64,000 nucleotides of DNA. It comes from Sphingopyxis sp. PET50. GTDB lineage: Bacteria; Pseudomonadota; Alphaproteobacteria; Sphingomonadales; Sphingomonadaceae. Of the stretch, positions 55,787-64,000 are shown in pieces; positions within the stretch are counted from its first letter, which is position 1, and each line of letters begins with the position of its first letter. The stretch is from contig NZ_CP104207.1 of assembly GCF_025244705.1 (NCBI RefSeq), forward strand, positions 1,054,001 to 1,118,000, in the 5' to 3' direction. The notes beneath the pieces were generated by a model. It was given only the letters and a program-made list of their open reading frames with translations. It was not told the DNA's origin and ran no database searches. The translations under genes were made by a program, and so were the position numbers.

Positions 55787-56683
55787 ATGAGCAAGGGTTT
55801 CACGGCCGACGACGTCGGCGCGCAAACGGGCCGCCGCTTCCTCGTCACCGGAGCCAACGCCGGGCTGGGCTTCGAGGTGACGCGCGTGCTGGCGGCGCGC
55901 GGGGCGCAGGTCGTGCTGGCGTGCCGCGACGCGGGCAAGGCCGAAGCGGCGATGCACCGCATCCGCGCCGACCTGCCCGCCGTGGACCTGTCGTTCCAGC
56001 CGCTCGACCTCGCCGATCTCGATCAGGTGAAGGATGCAGCGAGGGCGGTACTCGCCGGGCCGCGGATCGACGTGCTGGTCAACAATGCGGGGGTGATGAT
56101 CCCGCCGAAGACACTCACGAAGCAGGGTTTCGAGCTGCAGTTTGGGGTCAATCATCTCGGCACCTTCGCCTTCACCGGCCTGGTCCATCCGCATGTCGAC
56201 GACCGCATCGTCGTCACCGGCAGCATCGCGCACAAGGGCGGCGAGATCGATTTCAGCGACCTGTCGGCAAGCCGCAGCTATCATAAATGGCCGCGCTATC
56301 AGGCGAGCAAGCTGGCGAATCTGCTGTTCATGTTCGAACTCGACCGGCGGCTGGGCGCGGCGGGGCGGGCGACGCAGGCGATCGGATGCCACCCCGGCGT
56401 CGCGCTGACCGAACTGACGCGGCACCTGCCGCTGCCGCTGCGGGCGATGACGCCGCTGGCCGGACCTTTCTTCAACAGCGCGGCACAGGGGGCGTGGCCG
56501 ACGCTGCAGGCGGCGACGGGCGCGCATGTGCAGGGCGGCGATTATCTGGGGCCGCAGGGGCTGGGCGAAATCTCGGGGCGGTCGGGTCCGGCGCGCGCGA
56601 CGCGGACGGCGCGCGATCCCAAGCTGGCGAGGGAATTGTGGGAGCGGTCGGTGGAGCTGTCGGGCGTCGATCCGGGCTTGTGA
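55787..56683 (+). CDS. SDR family oxidoreductase (retinol-dehydrogenase-like)
   Basis: A 298-residue short-chain dehydrogenase. The cofactor motif is LVTGANAGLGFEVTRVLAAR, then VLACRDAGKAEAAM (Arg suggests NADPH), LVNNAGVMIPPKT, and the active site Ser in VTGSIAHKGG with YQASKLANLLFMFELDRRL (YxxxK). The sequence resembles the oxidoreductases related to human retinol dehydrogenases and WWOX. ATG at 55787 follows AGAACAGGAGACGGCG. The substrate is unknown. Confidence 0.9.
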   Translation: MSKGFTADDVGAQTGRRFLVTGANAGLGFEVTRVLAARGAQVVLACRDAGKAEAAMHRIRADLPAVDLSFQPLDLADLDQVKDAARAVLAGPRIDVLVNNAGVMIPPKTLTKQGFELQFGVNHLGTFAFTGLVHPHVDDRIVVTGSIAHKGGEIDFSDLSASRSYHKWPRYQASKLANLLFMFELDRRLGAAGRATQAIGCHPGVALTELTRHLPLPLRAMTPLAGPFFNSAAQGAWPTLQAATGAHVQGGDYLGPQGLGEISGRSGPARATRTARDPKLARELWERSVELSGVDPGL

Positions 56684-56688
56684 CATAC

Positions 56689-56866
56689 TCCCTCTCCCCT
56701 TGCGGGAGAGGGATGCGCAAACTTGGCAGCTTGCTGCCTGGTCGAAGCTGGGTGAGGGGTTGCGGTCCAAAGGACCGAGCGAGCTTCGCTCGCAACCCCT
56801 CATCCAACTGCGGCTAGCTCGCTTCGCTCGCAAGCCTTCGTATCCTTCTCCCGCAAGGGGAGAAGG
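56689..56866. repeat. composite intergenic repeat, family C
   Basis: Outer arms CTCCCTCTCCCCTTGCGGGA and TTCTCCCGCAAGGGGAGAAG enclose smaller hairpins, including GAGCGAGCTTCGCTCGC. It ends just before the ccrM promoter region. Confidence 0.82.
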
Positions 56867-56882
56867 AATTATTTTCGCGACT

Positions 56883-58211
<1,329 letters not shown>

Positions 58212-58228
58212 CCTCCGTTCTCCAACAT

Positions 58229-58317
58229 CCGTTCGCCCTGAGCTTGTCGAAGGGCCGTCCTTGTTCTTTGACGATCCTGAAGGAAGAACGGTGCTTCGAC
58301 AAGCTCAGCACGAACGG
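58229..58317. repeat. palindromic repeat, family B
   Basis: Arms CCGTTCGCCCTGAGCTTGTC (then GAAGGGCCG) and GGTGCTTCGACAAGCTCAGC (then ACGAACGG) lie between ccrM and folP. The folP ATG is 15 bp beyond the repeat. Confidence 0.92.
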
Positions 58318-58331
58318 ATAGGGGGAGGGCG

Positions 58332-59462
58332 ATGTTCGCACCACTGACCAAGCCCGATCTCGGCTCGGCATCTCCCGATGCGCGCCTCTATTGCCGCCCG
58401 GCCTGCTTCGTCGATCGCCCGCACGAACTCGACGATAACTGCCTGCGCATCGCCGACACGATGGTCTGGTTCGCGGCCTGGCACATCAGCCTGCGCGACA
58501 AGGGCGTCGTCAGATCGGCGATCGTGACGGTGCCCGAATATGCCGGCTGGATCGCGGCCATGCCCGACCCTCTGGCAGCCATGGCGGACGCCCAGCGCGC
58601 CGGGGTGCTGCACCCGCGCGGCGCGCTGCAACTCGGCGAACGCAAGGTGCGGCTGGGCGAGCCGCAACTGATGGGCATCCTCAACGTCACCCCCGACAGC
58701 TTCTCCGACGGCGGCAAGCATGTCGATAGCGCCGCCGCGATCGAGGCGGGCTTCGCCATGGCCTCGGCGGGTGCGGCGATCATCGACGTCGGCGGCGAAT
58801 CGACGCGGCCCGGCGCGCCTTTGGTGTGGGAAGGCGACGAGATCGAGCGCGTGGAGGCGACCGTCGCGGGGCTGGCGAGGGGCGGCGTCGCGGTGTCGAT
58901 CGACACGCGCAAGGCCGCGGTGATGGAGGCGGCGCTCGCCGCCGGCGCGACCATCGTCAACGATATTTCGGCGCTCCGCTACGACGAGCGCGCGATGGAG
59001 GTGGTCGCGAAAGCCGGCTGCCCGGTGGTGCTGATGCATGCGCCCTCGGCGAAGAGCGACCCGCATGAGGGGGGCGGCTACGAGCATGTGCTGCTCGACG
59101 TCTACGACCTGCTCGCCGAGCGCGTCGCCGCGTGCGTCGCGGGCGGCATCGACCCCGCGAAGATCATCGTCGATCCGGGGCTGGGCTTCGGCAAGGGCGT
59201 GAGCGACAATCTGGCACTGGTGAACGGTCTGGCGCTGTTCCACACGCTCGGCTGCCCGATCCTGTTCGGGGCGAGCCGCAAGCGCATGATCGGCGCGCTC
59301 GATAATGAGGCGCCCGCCGACAAGCGGCTGGGTGGCACGGTGGCGTTGCACTATCATGCGGCCACTCAAGGGGCGCAGTTGCTGCGCGTGCATGACGTCG
59401 CGGAGAACCGGCAGGCGCTGCGCGTGTGGCGCGGGCTCAGGGATGCGGCCCTGACGGGCTGA
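58332..59462 (+). CDS. folP: dihydropteroate synthase, with N-terminal extension
   Basis: It joins p-aminobenzoate to dihydropterin pyrophosphate in folate synthesis. The catalytic domain starts near residue 112: QLMGILNVTPDSFSDGGKHV, IIDVGGESTRPGAPLVWEGD, SIDTRKAAVMEAALAAGATI, VNDISALRYD, and PGLGFGKGVSDN with FGASRKRMIG. About 110 residues precede it (ARLYCRPACFVDRPHELDDN, VWFAAWHISLRDKGVVRSAI), a feature of some alphaproteobacterial FolP proteins with unknown role. Total length is 376 residues against about 280 for E. coli. ATG at 58332 follows GGGGGAGGGCG. Confidence 0.94.
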   Translation: MFAPLTKPDLGSASPDARLYCRPACFVDRPHELDDNCLRIADTMVWFAAWHISLRDKGVVRSAIVTVPEYAGWIAAMPDPLAAMADAQRAGVLHPRGALQLGERKVRLGEPQLMGILNVTPDSFSDGGKHVDSAAAIEAGFAMASAGAAIIDVGGESTRPGAPLVWEGDEIERVEATVAGLARGGVAVSIDTRKAAVMEAALAAGATIVNDISALRYDERAMEVVAKAGCPVVLMHAPSAKSDPHEGGGYEHVLLDVYDLLAERVAACVAGGIDPAKIIVDPGLGFGKGVSDNLALVNGLALFHTLGCPILFGASRKRMIGALDNEAPADKRLGGTVALHYHAATQGAQLLRVHDVAENRQALRVWRGLRDAALTG

Positions 59463-59472
59463 CTGCCGAGAA

Positions 59473-59844
59473 TTAGCTGCCCCGTGTTTTGATTTTCAGG
59501 ACTTTTGCGTCCTTGAGGTGAACAAACCGCATCCAGCCGACGCGTTCCGCCGTTACCGGACACACTTGGAATTGACCCCAGATGATGCGGTTAAATCCGG
59601 GATTTGCGCGCCGGAGCGCGAGCGGCCAAGACGCAAAATCAGCATCTTCGCCGCGATGATCGCCGACTATGCCGAGGATCCGCTTCGTCCCGCTTGGCCA
59701 TATCCGCCACAGAGGATTGCCATTGGCCGCGGTCAGTCTGCCATGGACCCAATAACAGGGGTAGTCCTCACCATAGCGCGGCGCGGATGCGTCGGCTGCA
59801 ACTGCAAGGAACAATAGGGTGATGAAGGGAAGACTGCGCTTCAT
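59473..59844 (-). CDS. small exported protein of unknown function
   Basis: A 123-residue protein with a signal peptide (MKRSLPFITLLFLAVAADAS, cut near ASA). Two cysteines (DYPCYWVHGRL and QVCPVTAERVG) could form a disulfide in the periplasm. Conserved-looking stretches are CYWVHGRLTAANGNPLWRIW, GTKRILGIVGDH and RIIWGQFQVCPV. I know similar hypothetical proteins only from sphingomonads. It is convergent with folP and lies 18 bp downstream of the NtrC-like regulator gene on the same strand. Confidence 0.72.
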   Translation of the reverse strand: MKRSLPFITLLFLAVAADASAPRYGEDYPCYWVHGRLTAANGNPLWRIWPSGTKRILGIVGDHRGEDADFASWPLALRRANPGFNRIIWGQFQVCPVTAERVGWMRFVHLKDAKVLKIKTRGS

Positions 59845-59862
59845 AGCGCGATCCTATGGGCA

Positions 59863-61294
59863 TCAGGCAGCGGTGTCGATCCCCAGATCGCTCAATTTGC
59901 GGTACAGCGTCGACCGCCCGATCCCCAGCCGCCGCGCGACTTCGCTCATGCGGCCGCGATAGTGGCCGATCGCGAGGCGGATGACGTCGGCTTCGATTTC
60001 CTCGAGCGGGCGCAAATTGCCGTCGGGGAGGTAGAGGGTCACGCCGATCGCTTCGCCGTTGATCGCGACGTCGCTCGTGCCGGTCATGCCGCCGCCGAGC
60101 GTCGCTTCGATGGCCTGGAAATCGGCGCTGGTCAGGACGTCGGTGGTGCTGCCGACCGCGGCGCGGAACAGCACGTCCTGCAACTGGCGGACATTGCCCG
60201 GCCAGGCATAGGCGGCGAGCAGGCGCAGCGCGTCGTCGGTGACGCCGATCGGTCCCATGCCCGGCAACCCGCCGATGCGCGCGAGCAGATGGCGTGCGAG
60301 CGGCCCGACGTCGCCGCGGCGTTCCGAGAGCGAGGGCAGGGTAAATTGCGCGGTCGACAGCGCGTAGAACAGGTCTTCGCGGAAATGGCCCGCCTCGATC
60401 AGCTTGTCGAGCGGGCTGGCGCTCGTCGCGATGATGCGGACGTCGACGCTCTGGCGGATGCTGCCGCCGATCATCTGGACCTCGCCCGTATTCAGGAATT
60501 CGACGAGCTTCGCCTGTGTTTCGAGCGGGATGCACTCGACATGGTCGATGATGATGCTGCCGCCGTCGGCCTGCACCAGCTCGGCCGACCTGGCGGTCGA
60601 AGGCGCCGGGAAAGGCACCGCGTTCGTGGCCGAACAGGCCCGAACCGATCAGCCCCGGCGATACCGCCGAGCAATCGACCATGACAAGCTGGCCGCGCGC
60701 GCGCGGGGAAGCGCTGTGGATCGCGCGGGCGAAGACCTCCTTGCCGGTGCCGGGCTTGCCGTTGATCATCACCGGCACGCGCGCGCGCGCCGCCTTGGCG
60801 GCGATGGCGAGCGCGCTGCGGAAATTGGGGCTCGACCCGATGATTTCCTCGAACGCCAGCGGCGCGCGCAATTTTTCGGTCAGCGGGCGCAGTTCACCCT
60901 GCGGGCCGCCCGGCGAGATGATGCGGTCGAGCGCGCTCAGCAGCCGGTCGGGGGCGATCGGTTTCTGGACGAAGTCGCTCGCCCCGGCGCGCATCGCCTT
61001 GACCGCGATCTCGACCCCGTTGCGCATCGTGATGACCATCAGCGGCAGCGCCGGGCGCCAGCGGCGCAGGTCGGCGACGAAATCGGCGAGATCGGCGCCG
61101 GGAACGCCCTGGTCGACGAGAACCGCGTCGAGCGCCAGGCCTTCCTGCGTGCCGAGCTTGGCGAGCGCGGTGTCGGTATCGCCGGCGATGATGCTGCGCC
61201 AGCCGCCGCGCGAGACGAGCGCCGACAGGAAGCGCTGCTGCGCCGGCTCGCTGTCGACGATCATCACCATCCGGGTGTCGCGCGCACTAGCCAT
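59863..61294 (-). CDS. NtrC-like response regulator with altered sigma-54 and Walker B motifs, frameshifted
   Basis: A receiver domain (acidic pair in MIVDSEP, phospho-acceptor Asp61 in AVLVDQGVPG, lysine in DFVQKPIAP) is followed by an AAA domain (Walker A NGKPGTGKEVFARAIHSA) and a Fis-type HTH (RMSEVARRLGIGRSTLYRKL). The GAFTGA loop reads GAFPGA (GHERGAFPGAFDR) and Walker B reads SIIIDHVE, with His in place of the catalytic Glu. It may therefore not activate sigma-54 RNA polymerase. One extra base near 60600 breaks the frame, just after the GAFPGA motif. The reconstruction is about 476 residues. ATG at 61294 was chosen. No partner kinase is adjacent. Confidence 0.82.
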
Positions 61295-61536
61295 CGTACC
61301 GATTCTGCCCCCGCTTTGCCGCGCTTTTTCGCGGCTTGTTCCGCATTGAACCAACAATCTACGCAAAAGGGGTAAAAGGTGGATTAAGCGCGGGACCTTT
61401 CCCGCGGAGCAAGCGGCGAGGCGAAACCGCTATTGAGCATCGCGGGAGGCATGGCTAAGACCGCTGCGAAAGCCGATTCCGGGCGCGGCGCGGCGCGTCC
61501 GCGAGGCATCGGGCAGCGACAAAAAGGGGAAAAGCC

Positions 61537-61656
61537 ATGGCAGAGCAGGAAATGAAGGCGGCGACCGAAACCTATGCGGGGTTTGTGAACCTGCTCAAGG
61601 TGGGGACGATCGTCGCGGCGGTCGTGGCCGTCTTTGTCGTTCTTCTGATCTCCTGA
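61537..61656 (+). CDS. aa3-type cytochrome c oxidase subunit IV
   Basis: A 39-residue single-helix protein: MAEQEMKAATETYAGFVNLL, then a hydrophobic helix (VGTIVAAVVAVFVVLLIS). It matches the small bacterial aa3-oxidase subunit IV family, whose members are about 45 residues with the motif around TYxGF. ATG at 61537 is preceded by AAAAGGGGAAAAG. It stands 10 bp before pntAA, as is common in sphingomonads. The other oxidase subunits are not in the window. The 242 bp upstream show no other gene. Confidence 0.85.
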   Translation: MAEQEMKAATETYAGFVNLLKVGTIVAAVVAVFVVLLIS

Positions 61657-61666
61657 CCGGGCCGGC

Positions 61667-62788
61667 ATGCGCATCGCCGTCCTGAAGGAACTCGCCCCTG
61701 GCGAGACCCGTGTCGCCGCGACTCCCGAAACCGTAAAGAAATTCATTGGTTTGGGGGCCGAAGTTGCCGTAGAATCGGGGGCAGGCGAAAGCGCCTCCAT
61801 CGCCGATGCCGATTATGGCGCCGCGGGTGCCAGCGTCGGCAGCCGCGCCGATGCGCTGAAAGGCGCGAATATCATCCTCGCCATCCAGGGCCCCGACCCC
61901 AAGGGGCTGAAGGGCTTTGCCGACGGCGCCTGGCTCGCCGCGGGGCTCAACCCGTTCGGCGAGCGCGAGCGCGTCGATGCCTATGCCAAGCTCGGACTCG
62001 AAGCGCTGGCGATGGAATTCATGCCGCGCATCACGCGCGCGCAGTCGATGGATATCCTCTCCAGCCAGGCGAACCTCGCGGGCTACAAGGCGGTGCTGAT
62101 GGCGGCGAACGCCTATGGCCGCGCCTTTCCGATGATGATGACCGCGGCGGGCACCGTCAGCGCCGCCAAGGCGTTCGTGATGGGGGTCGGCGTCGCCGGC
62201 CTGCAGGCGATCGCGACCGCGCGCCGCCTCGGCGCGCAGGTCAGCGCGACCGACGTGCGCTCGGCGACCAAGGAGCAGATACTCAGCCTCGGCGCCAAGC
62301 CGATCTTCGTCGAAAGCGTCGCGGGGATCGAGGGCGAGGGCGCGGGCGGCTATGCCACCGAAATGTCGGAGGAATATCAGAAGGCGCAGGCCGAGCTGGT
62401 GTCGTCGCACATCGCCAAGCAGGACATCGTCATCACCACCGCGCTGATCCCGGGGCGCCCCGCGCCGCGGCTGATTTCGGATGCGCAGCTCGCGACGATG
62501 CGCACGGGCAGCGTGATCGTCGACATGGCGGCCGAAAGCGGCGGCAATGTCGAGGGCGCGGTATCGGGCGAGGCCAGGAAGATTCACGGCGTCACCGTGA
62601 TCGGCGCGAAGAATATCGCCGCGCTGATGCCCGCCGACACCAGCGCGCTGTTCAGCCGCAACCTGTTCAACTTCCTCTCGGCCTTCTGGGACAAGGAAGC
62701 GGGCAAGCCCGTGCTCGACGAGGAAATCGGCAATGCGGTGCGCCTGACGCAGGGCGGCAAGGTGGTGAACGAACGGCTGCTGGGCTGA
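61667..62788 (+). CDS. pntAA: NAD(P) transhydrogenase subunit alpha, part 1
   Basis: The soluble NAD(H)-binding domain of the proton-translocating transhydrogenase. MRIAVLKELAPGETRVAATP is the family start. RITRAQSMDILSSQANLAGY and KAVLMAANAYGRAFPMMMTA follow, then the Rossmann segment VMGVGVAGLQAIATARRLGA, ITTALIPGRPAPRLISDAQL and SVIVDMAAESGGNVEGAV. Length is 373 residues. This is the split, three-gene form of the enzyme (PntAA, PntAB, PntB), usual in Alphaproteobacteria. It supplies NADPH using the proton gradient. Confidence 0.96.
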   Translation: MRIAVLKELAPGETRVAATPETVKKFIGLGAEVAVESGAGESASIADADYGAAGASVGSRADALKGANIILAIQGPDPKGLKGFADGAWLAAGLNPFGERERVDAYAKLGLEALAMEFMPRITRAQSMDILSSQANLAGYKAVLMAANAYGRAFPMMMTAAGTVSAAKAFVMGVGVAGLQAIATARRLGAQVSATDVRSATKEQILSLGAKPIFVESVAGIEGEGAGGYATEMSEEYQKAQAELVSSHIAKQDIVITTALIPGRPAPRLISDAQLATMRTGSVIVDMAAESGGNVEGAVSGEARKIHGVTVIGAKNIAALMPADTSALFSRNLFNFLSAFWDKEAGKPVLDEEIGNAVRLTQGGKVVNERLLG

Positions 62789-62812
62789 TCCGGCGAACAG
62801 GGGAGACTGGCA

Positions 62813-63094
62813 GTGGACTTCATCAGTATCTTTTCGATTTTCGTCCTGGCGTGTTTCGTCGGCTATTTCGTCGTCTGGTCGGTGACCCCGGCGCTGCACA
62901 CGCCGCTGATGAGCGTGACCAACGCGATTTCGTCGGTCATCATCGTCGGCGCGCTGATCGCCAGTGCGGCGGCGGGTTCGGCGACGTCGAAATGGCTCGG
63001 CCTCGCGGCCGTGGTGATGGCCAGCATCAACATCTTCGGCGGCTTCGCGGTGACGTCGCGCATGCTCGCGATGTACAAGAAGAAGGAGCGCTGA
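62813..63094 (+). CDS. pntAB: NAD(P) transhydrogenase subunit alpha, part 2
   Basis: A 93-residue membrane part of the alpha subunit with three helices (FISIFSIFVLACFVGYFVVW, NAISSVIIVGALIASAAAG, GLAAVVMASINIFGGFAVTS), ending RMLAMYKKKER. HTPLMSVTNAISSVIIVGAL is strongly conserved in the family. GTG at 62813 is the start, with GGGGAGACTGGCA before it. It lies 24 bp after pntAA and one base before pntB. Confidence 0.95.
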   Translation: MDFISIFSIFVLACFVGYFVVWSVTPALHTPLMSVTNAISSVIIVGALIASAAAGSATSKWLGLAAVVMASINIFGGFAVTSRMLAMYKKKER

Positions 63095-63095
63095 G

Positions 63096-64000
63096 ATGGA
63101 CGTCCAAGCGATCCTTTCGGCCGCGACCGGCGGCCATGGCGCGGTGAACCCCTGGGCCGCCATCGCCTATCTGGTGTCGGGCATCCTCTTCATCCTCGCG
63201 CTGCGCGGGCTGTCGAGCCCGGCGACGGCGCAGAGCGGCAACCGTTTCGGCATGATCGGCATGACGATCGCCGTCGTCACGACGTTGCTGACCCACGCGC
63301 CGGGGACAAACACCTCGGCTGCGCACGATGGCTGGGCCTTCACCCTCGACACGATCGGGCTGATCGAAATCCTCGCCGCGATCGGCATCGGTGCGGTGAT
63401 CGGCATCGTCATGGCGCGGCGCATCGCGATGACCGCAATGCCGCAGCTCGTCGCGGCCTTTCACAGCCTCGTCGGCCTTGCGGCGGTCGCCGTCGCGGCC
63501 GCGGCCTATCTGAACCCCGGCGCGTTCGGGATCGCCGATGCGGCGGGACAGATCCACACGGTCAGCCGGATCGAGATGGGCCTCGGCATCGCGATCGGTG
63601 CGATCACCTTCTCGGGCTCGGTCATCGCCTTCCTGAAGCTCAACGGCAATATGTCGGGCGCGCCGATCATGCTGCCGGGGCGGCACGTCATCAATCTCGG
63701 CACGCTGGCCGCGATCATCGGGCTGACGGCTTATTTCACGCAGGACCAGTCGCCGTGGGTATTCTGGACGATCACCGGGCTCAGCTTCGCGATCGGTTTC
63801 CTGCTGATCATCCCGATCGGCGGCGCCGACATGCCGGTCGTCGTGTCGATGCTCAACAGCTATTCGGGCTGGGCCGCGGCGGCGATGGGGTTCACGCTCG
63901 GCAACACGGCGATGATCATCACCGGCGCGCTGGTGGGCTCGTCGGGCGCGATCCTGTCGTACATCATGTGCCGCGCGATGAACCGCAGCTTCATCAGCGT
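63096..64000 (+). CDS. pntB: NAD(P) transhydrogenase subunit beta (partial, runs off the window)
   Basis: The first 301 residues of PntB, the membrane and NADP(H)-binding subunit. The start MDVQAILSAATGGHGAVNPW is an ATG at 63096, two bases into the region after the pntAB stop. Membrane helices include AIAYLVSGILFILALRGLSS and IGLIEILAAIGIGAVIGIVM. The family-specific QLVAAFHSLVGLAAVAVA contains a conserved histidine of the proton path, and LNSYSGWAAAAMGFTLGNTA follows. The NADP-binding domain lies beyond position 64000. Confidence 0.95.
   Translation, partial: MDVQAILSAATGGHGAVNPWAAIAYLVSGILFILALRGLSSPATAQSGNRFGMIGMTIAVVTTLLTHAPGTNTSAAHDGWAFTLDTIGLIEILAAIGIGAVIGIVMARRIAMTAMPQLVAAFHSLVGLAAVAVAAAAYLNPGAFGIADAAGQIHTVSRIEMGLGIAIGAITFSGSVIAFLKLNGNMSGAPIMLPGRHVINLGTLAAIIGLTAYFTQDQSPWVFWTITGLSFAIGFLLIIPIGGADMPVVVSMLNSYSGWAAAAMGFTLGNTAMIITGALVGSSGAILSYIMCRAMNRSFIS

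Overview
The window looks like chromosomal DNA of a sphingomonad (Alphaproteobacteria, Sphingomonadales, most like Sphingopyxis). The grounds are high GC, a CcrM-type GANTC methyltransferase with an alphaproteobacterial promoter layout, the XrtA/PEP-CTERM regulators PrsK/PrsR, an aa3-type oxidase subunit IV next to the three-gene transhydrogenase, a KorAB pair in a heterotroph, and the palindromic dispersed repeats common in this order. It is mostly housekeeping and catabolic DNA, without prophage, integrase or CRISPR array.

Layout. 1-5.3 kb: CaiB-type CoA-transferase, HMG-CoA lyase, tRNA-Lys, folK, a uracil-DNA glycosylase, rppH and an HSL-type esterase. 5.5-9.0 kb: korAB, then a GxxExxY gene between inverted repeats. 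9.0-16.5 kb: a YdjM-like membrane protein, Cfa, a serine hydrolase, an SDR, purF and hisI. 16.5-21.7 kb: MerR regulator, acyl-CoA dehydrogenase, phospholipase D, and a TIR-TM-DUF3617 protein. 21.7-32 kb: a leucine/acyl-CoA catabolic block on the minus strand (CoA-ester lyase, MaoC hydratase, both methylcrotonyl-CoA carboxylase subunits, isovaleryl-CoA dehydrogenase), with an M13 peptidase gene in the middle. 32-36 kb: sulfate assimilation (cysD, cysNC, cysQ). 36-43 kb: XrtA-associated sugar transferase, prsK, prsR and a TPR lipoprotein. 43-52 kb: GntR regulator, nitroreductase, POT transporter, two amidohydrolases, NnrU, DUF1003, aldo/keto reductase, SDF symporter. 52-64 kb: glmM, thiD-VOC fusion, rnhB, SDR, ccrM, folP, an NtrC-like regulator with altered motifs, and coxIV-pntAA-pntAB-pntB (pntB runs off the end).

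The most unusual signal is repeat biology. A DUF559 nuclease-like gene lies inside a 646-bp segment with inverted-repeat ends, inserted exactly at the start of the biotin carboxylase gene. A 30-bp copy of that gene's start (27 of 30 identical) remains on the far side. A second putative PD-(D/E)XK gene (GxxExxY) is bracketed by a different inverted repeat. Palindromic elements also sit in frame inside mccB, in the cysNC leader, in the signal peptide of an amidohydrolase and in a VOC domain, much as Rickettsia palindromic elements do.

Caution: at least 15 genes, including core ones such as korB, carry one single-base frameshift (mccA carries two). This is far more than a living genome should show and suggests residual sequencing or assembly errors. 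Frameshifted genes are given as one reconstructed CDS with the approximate indel position.
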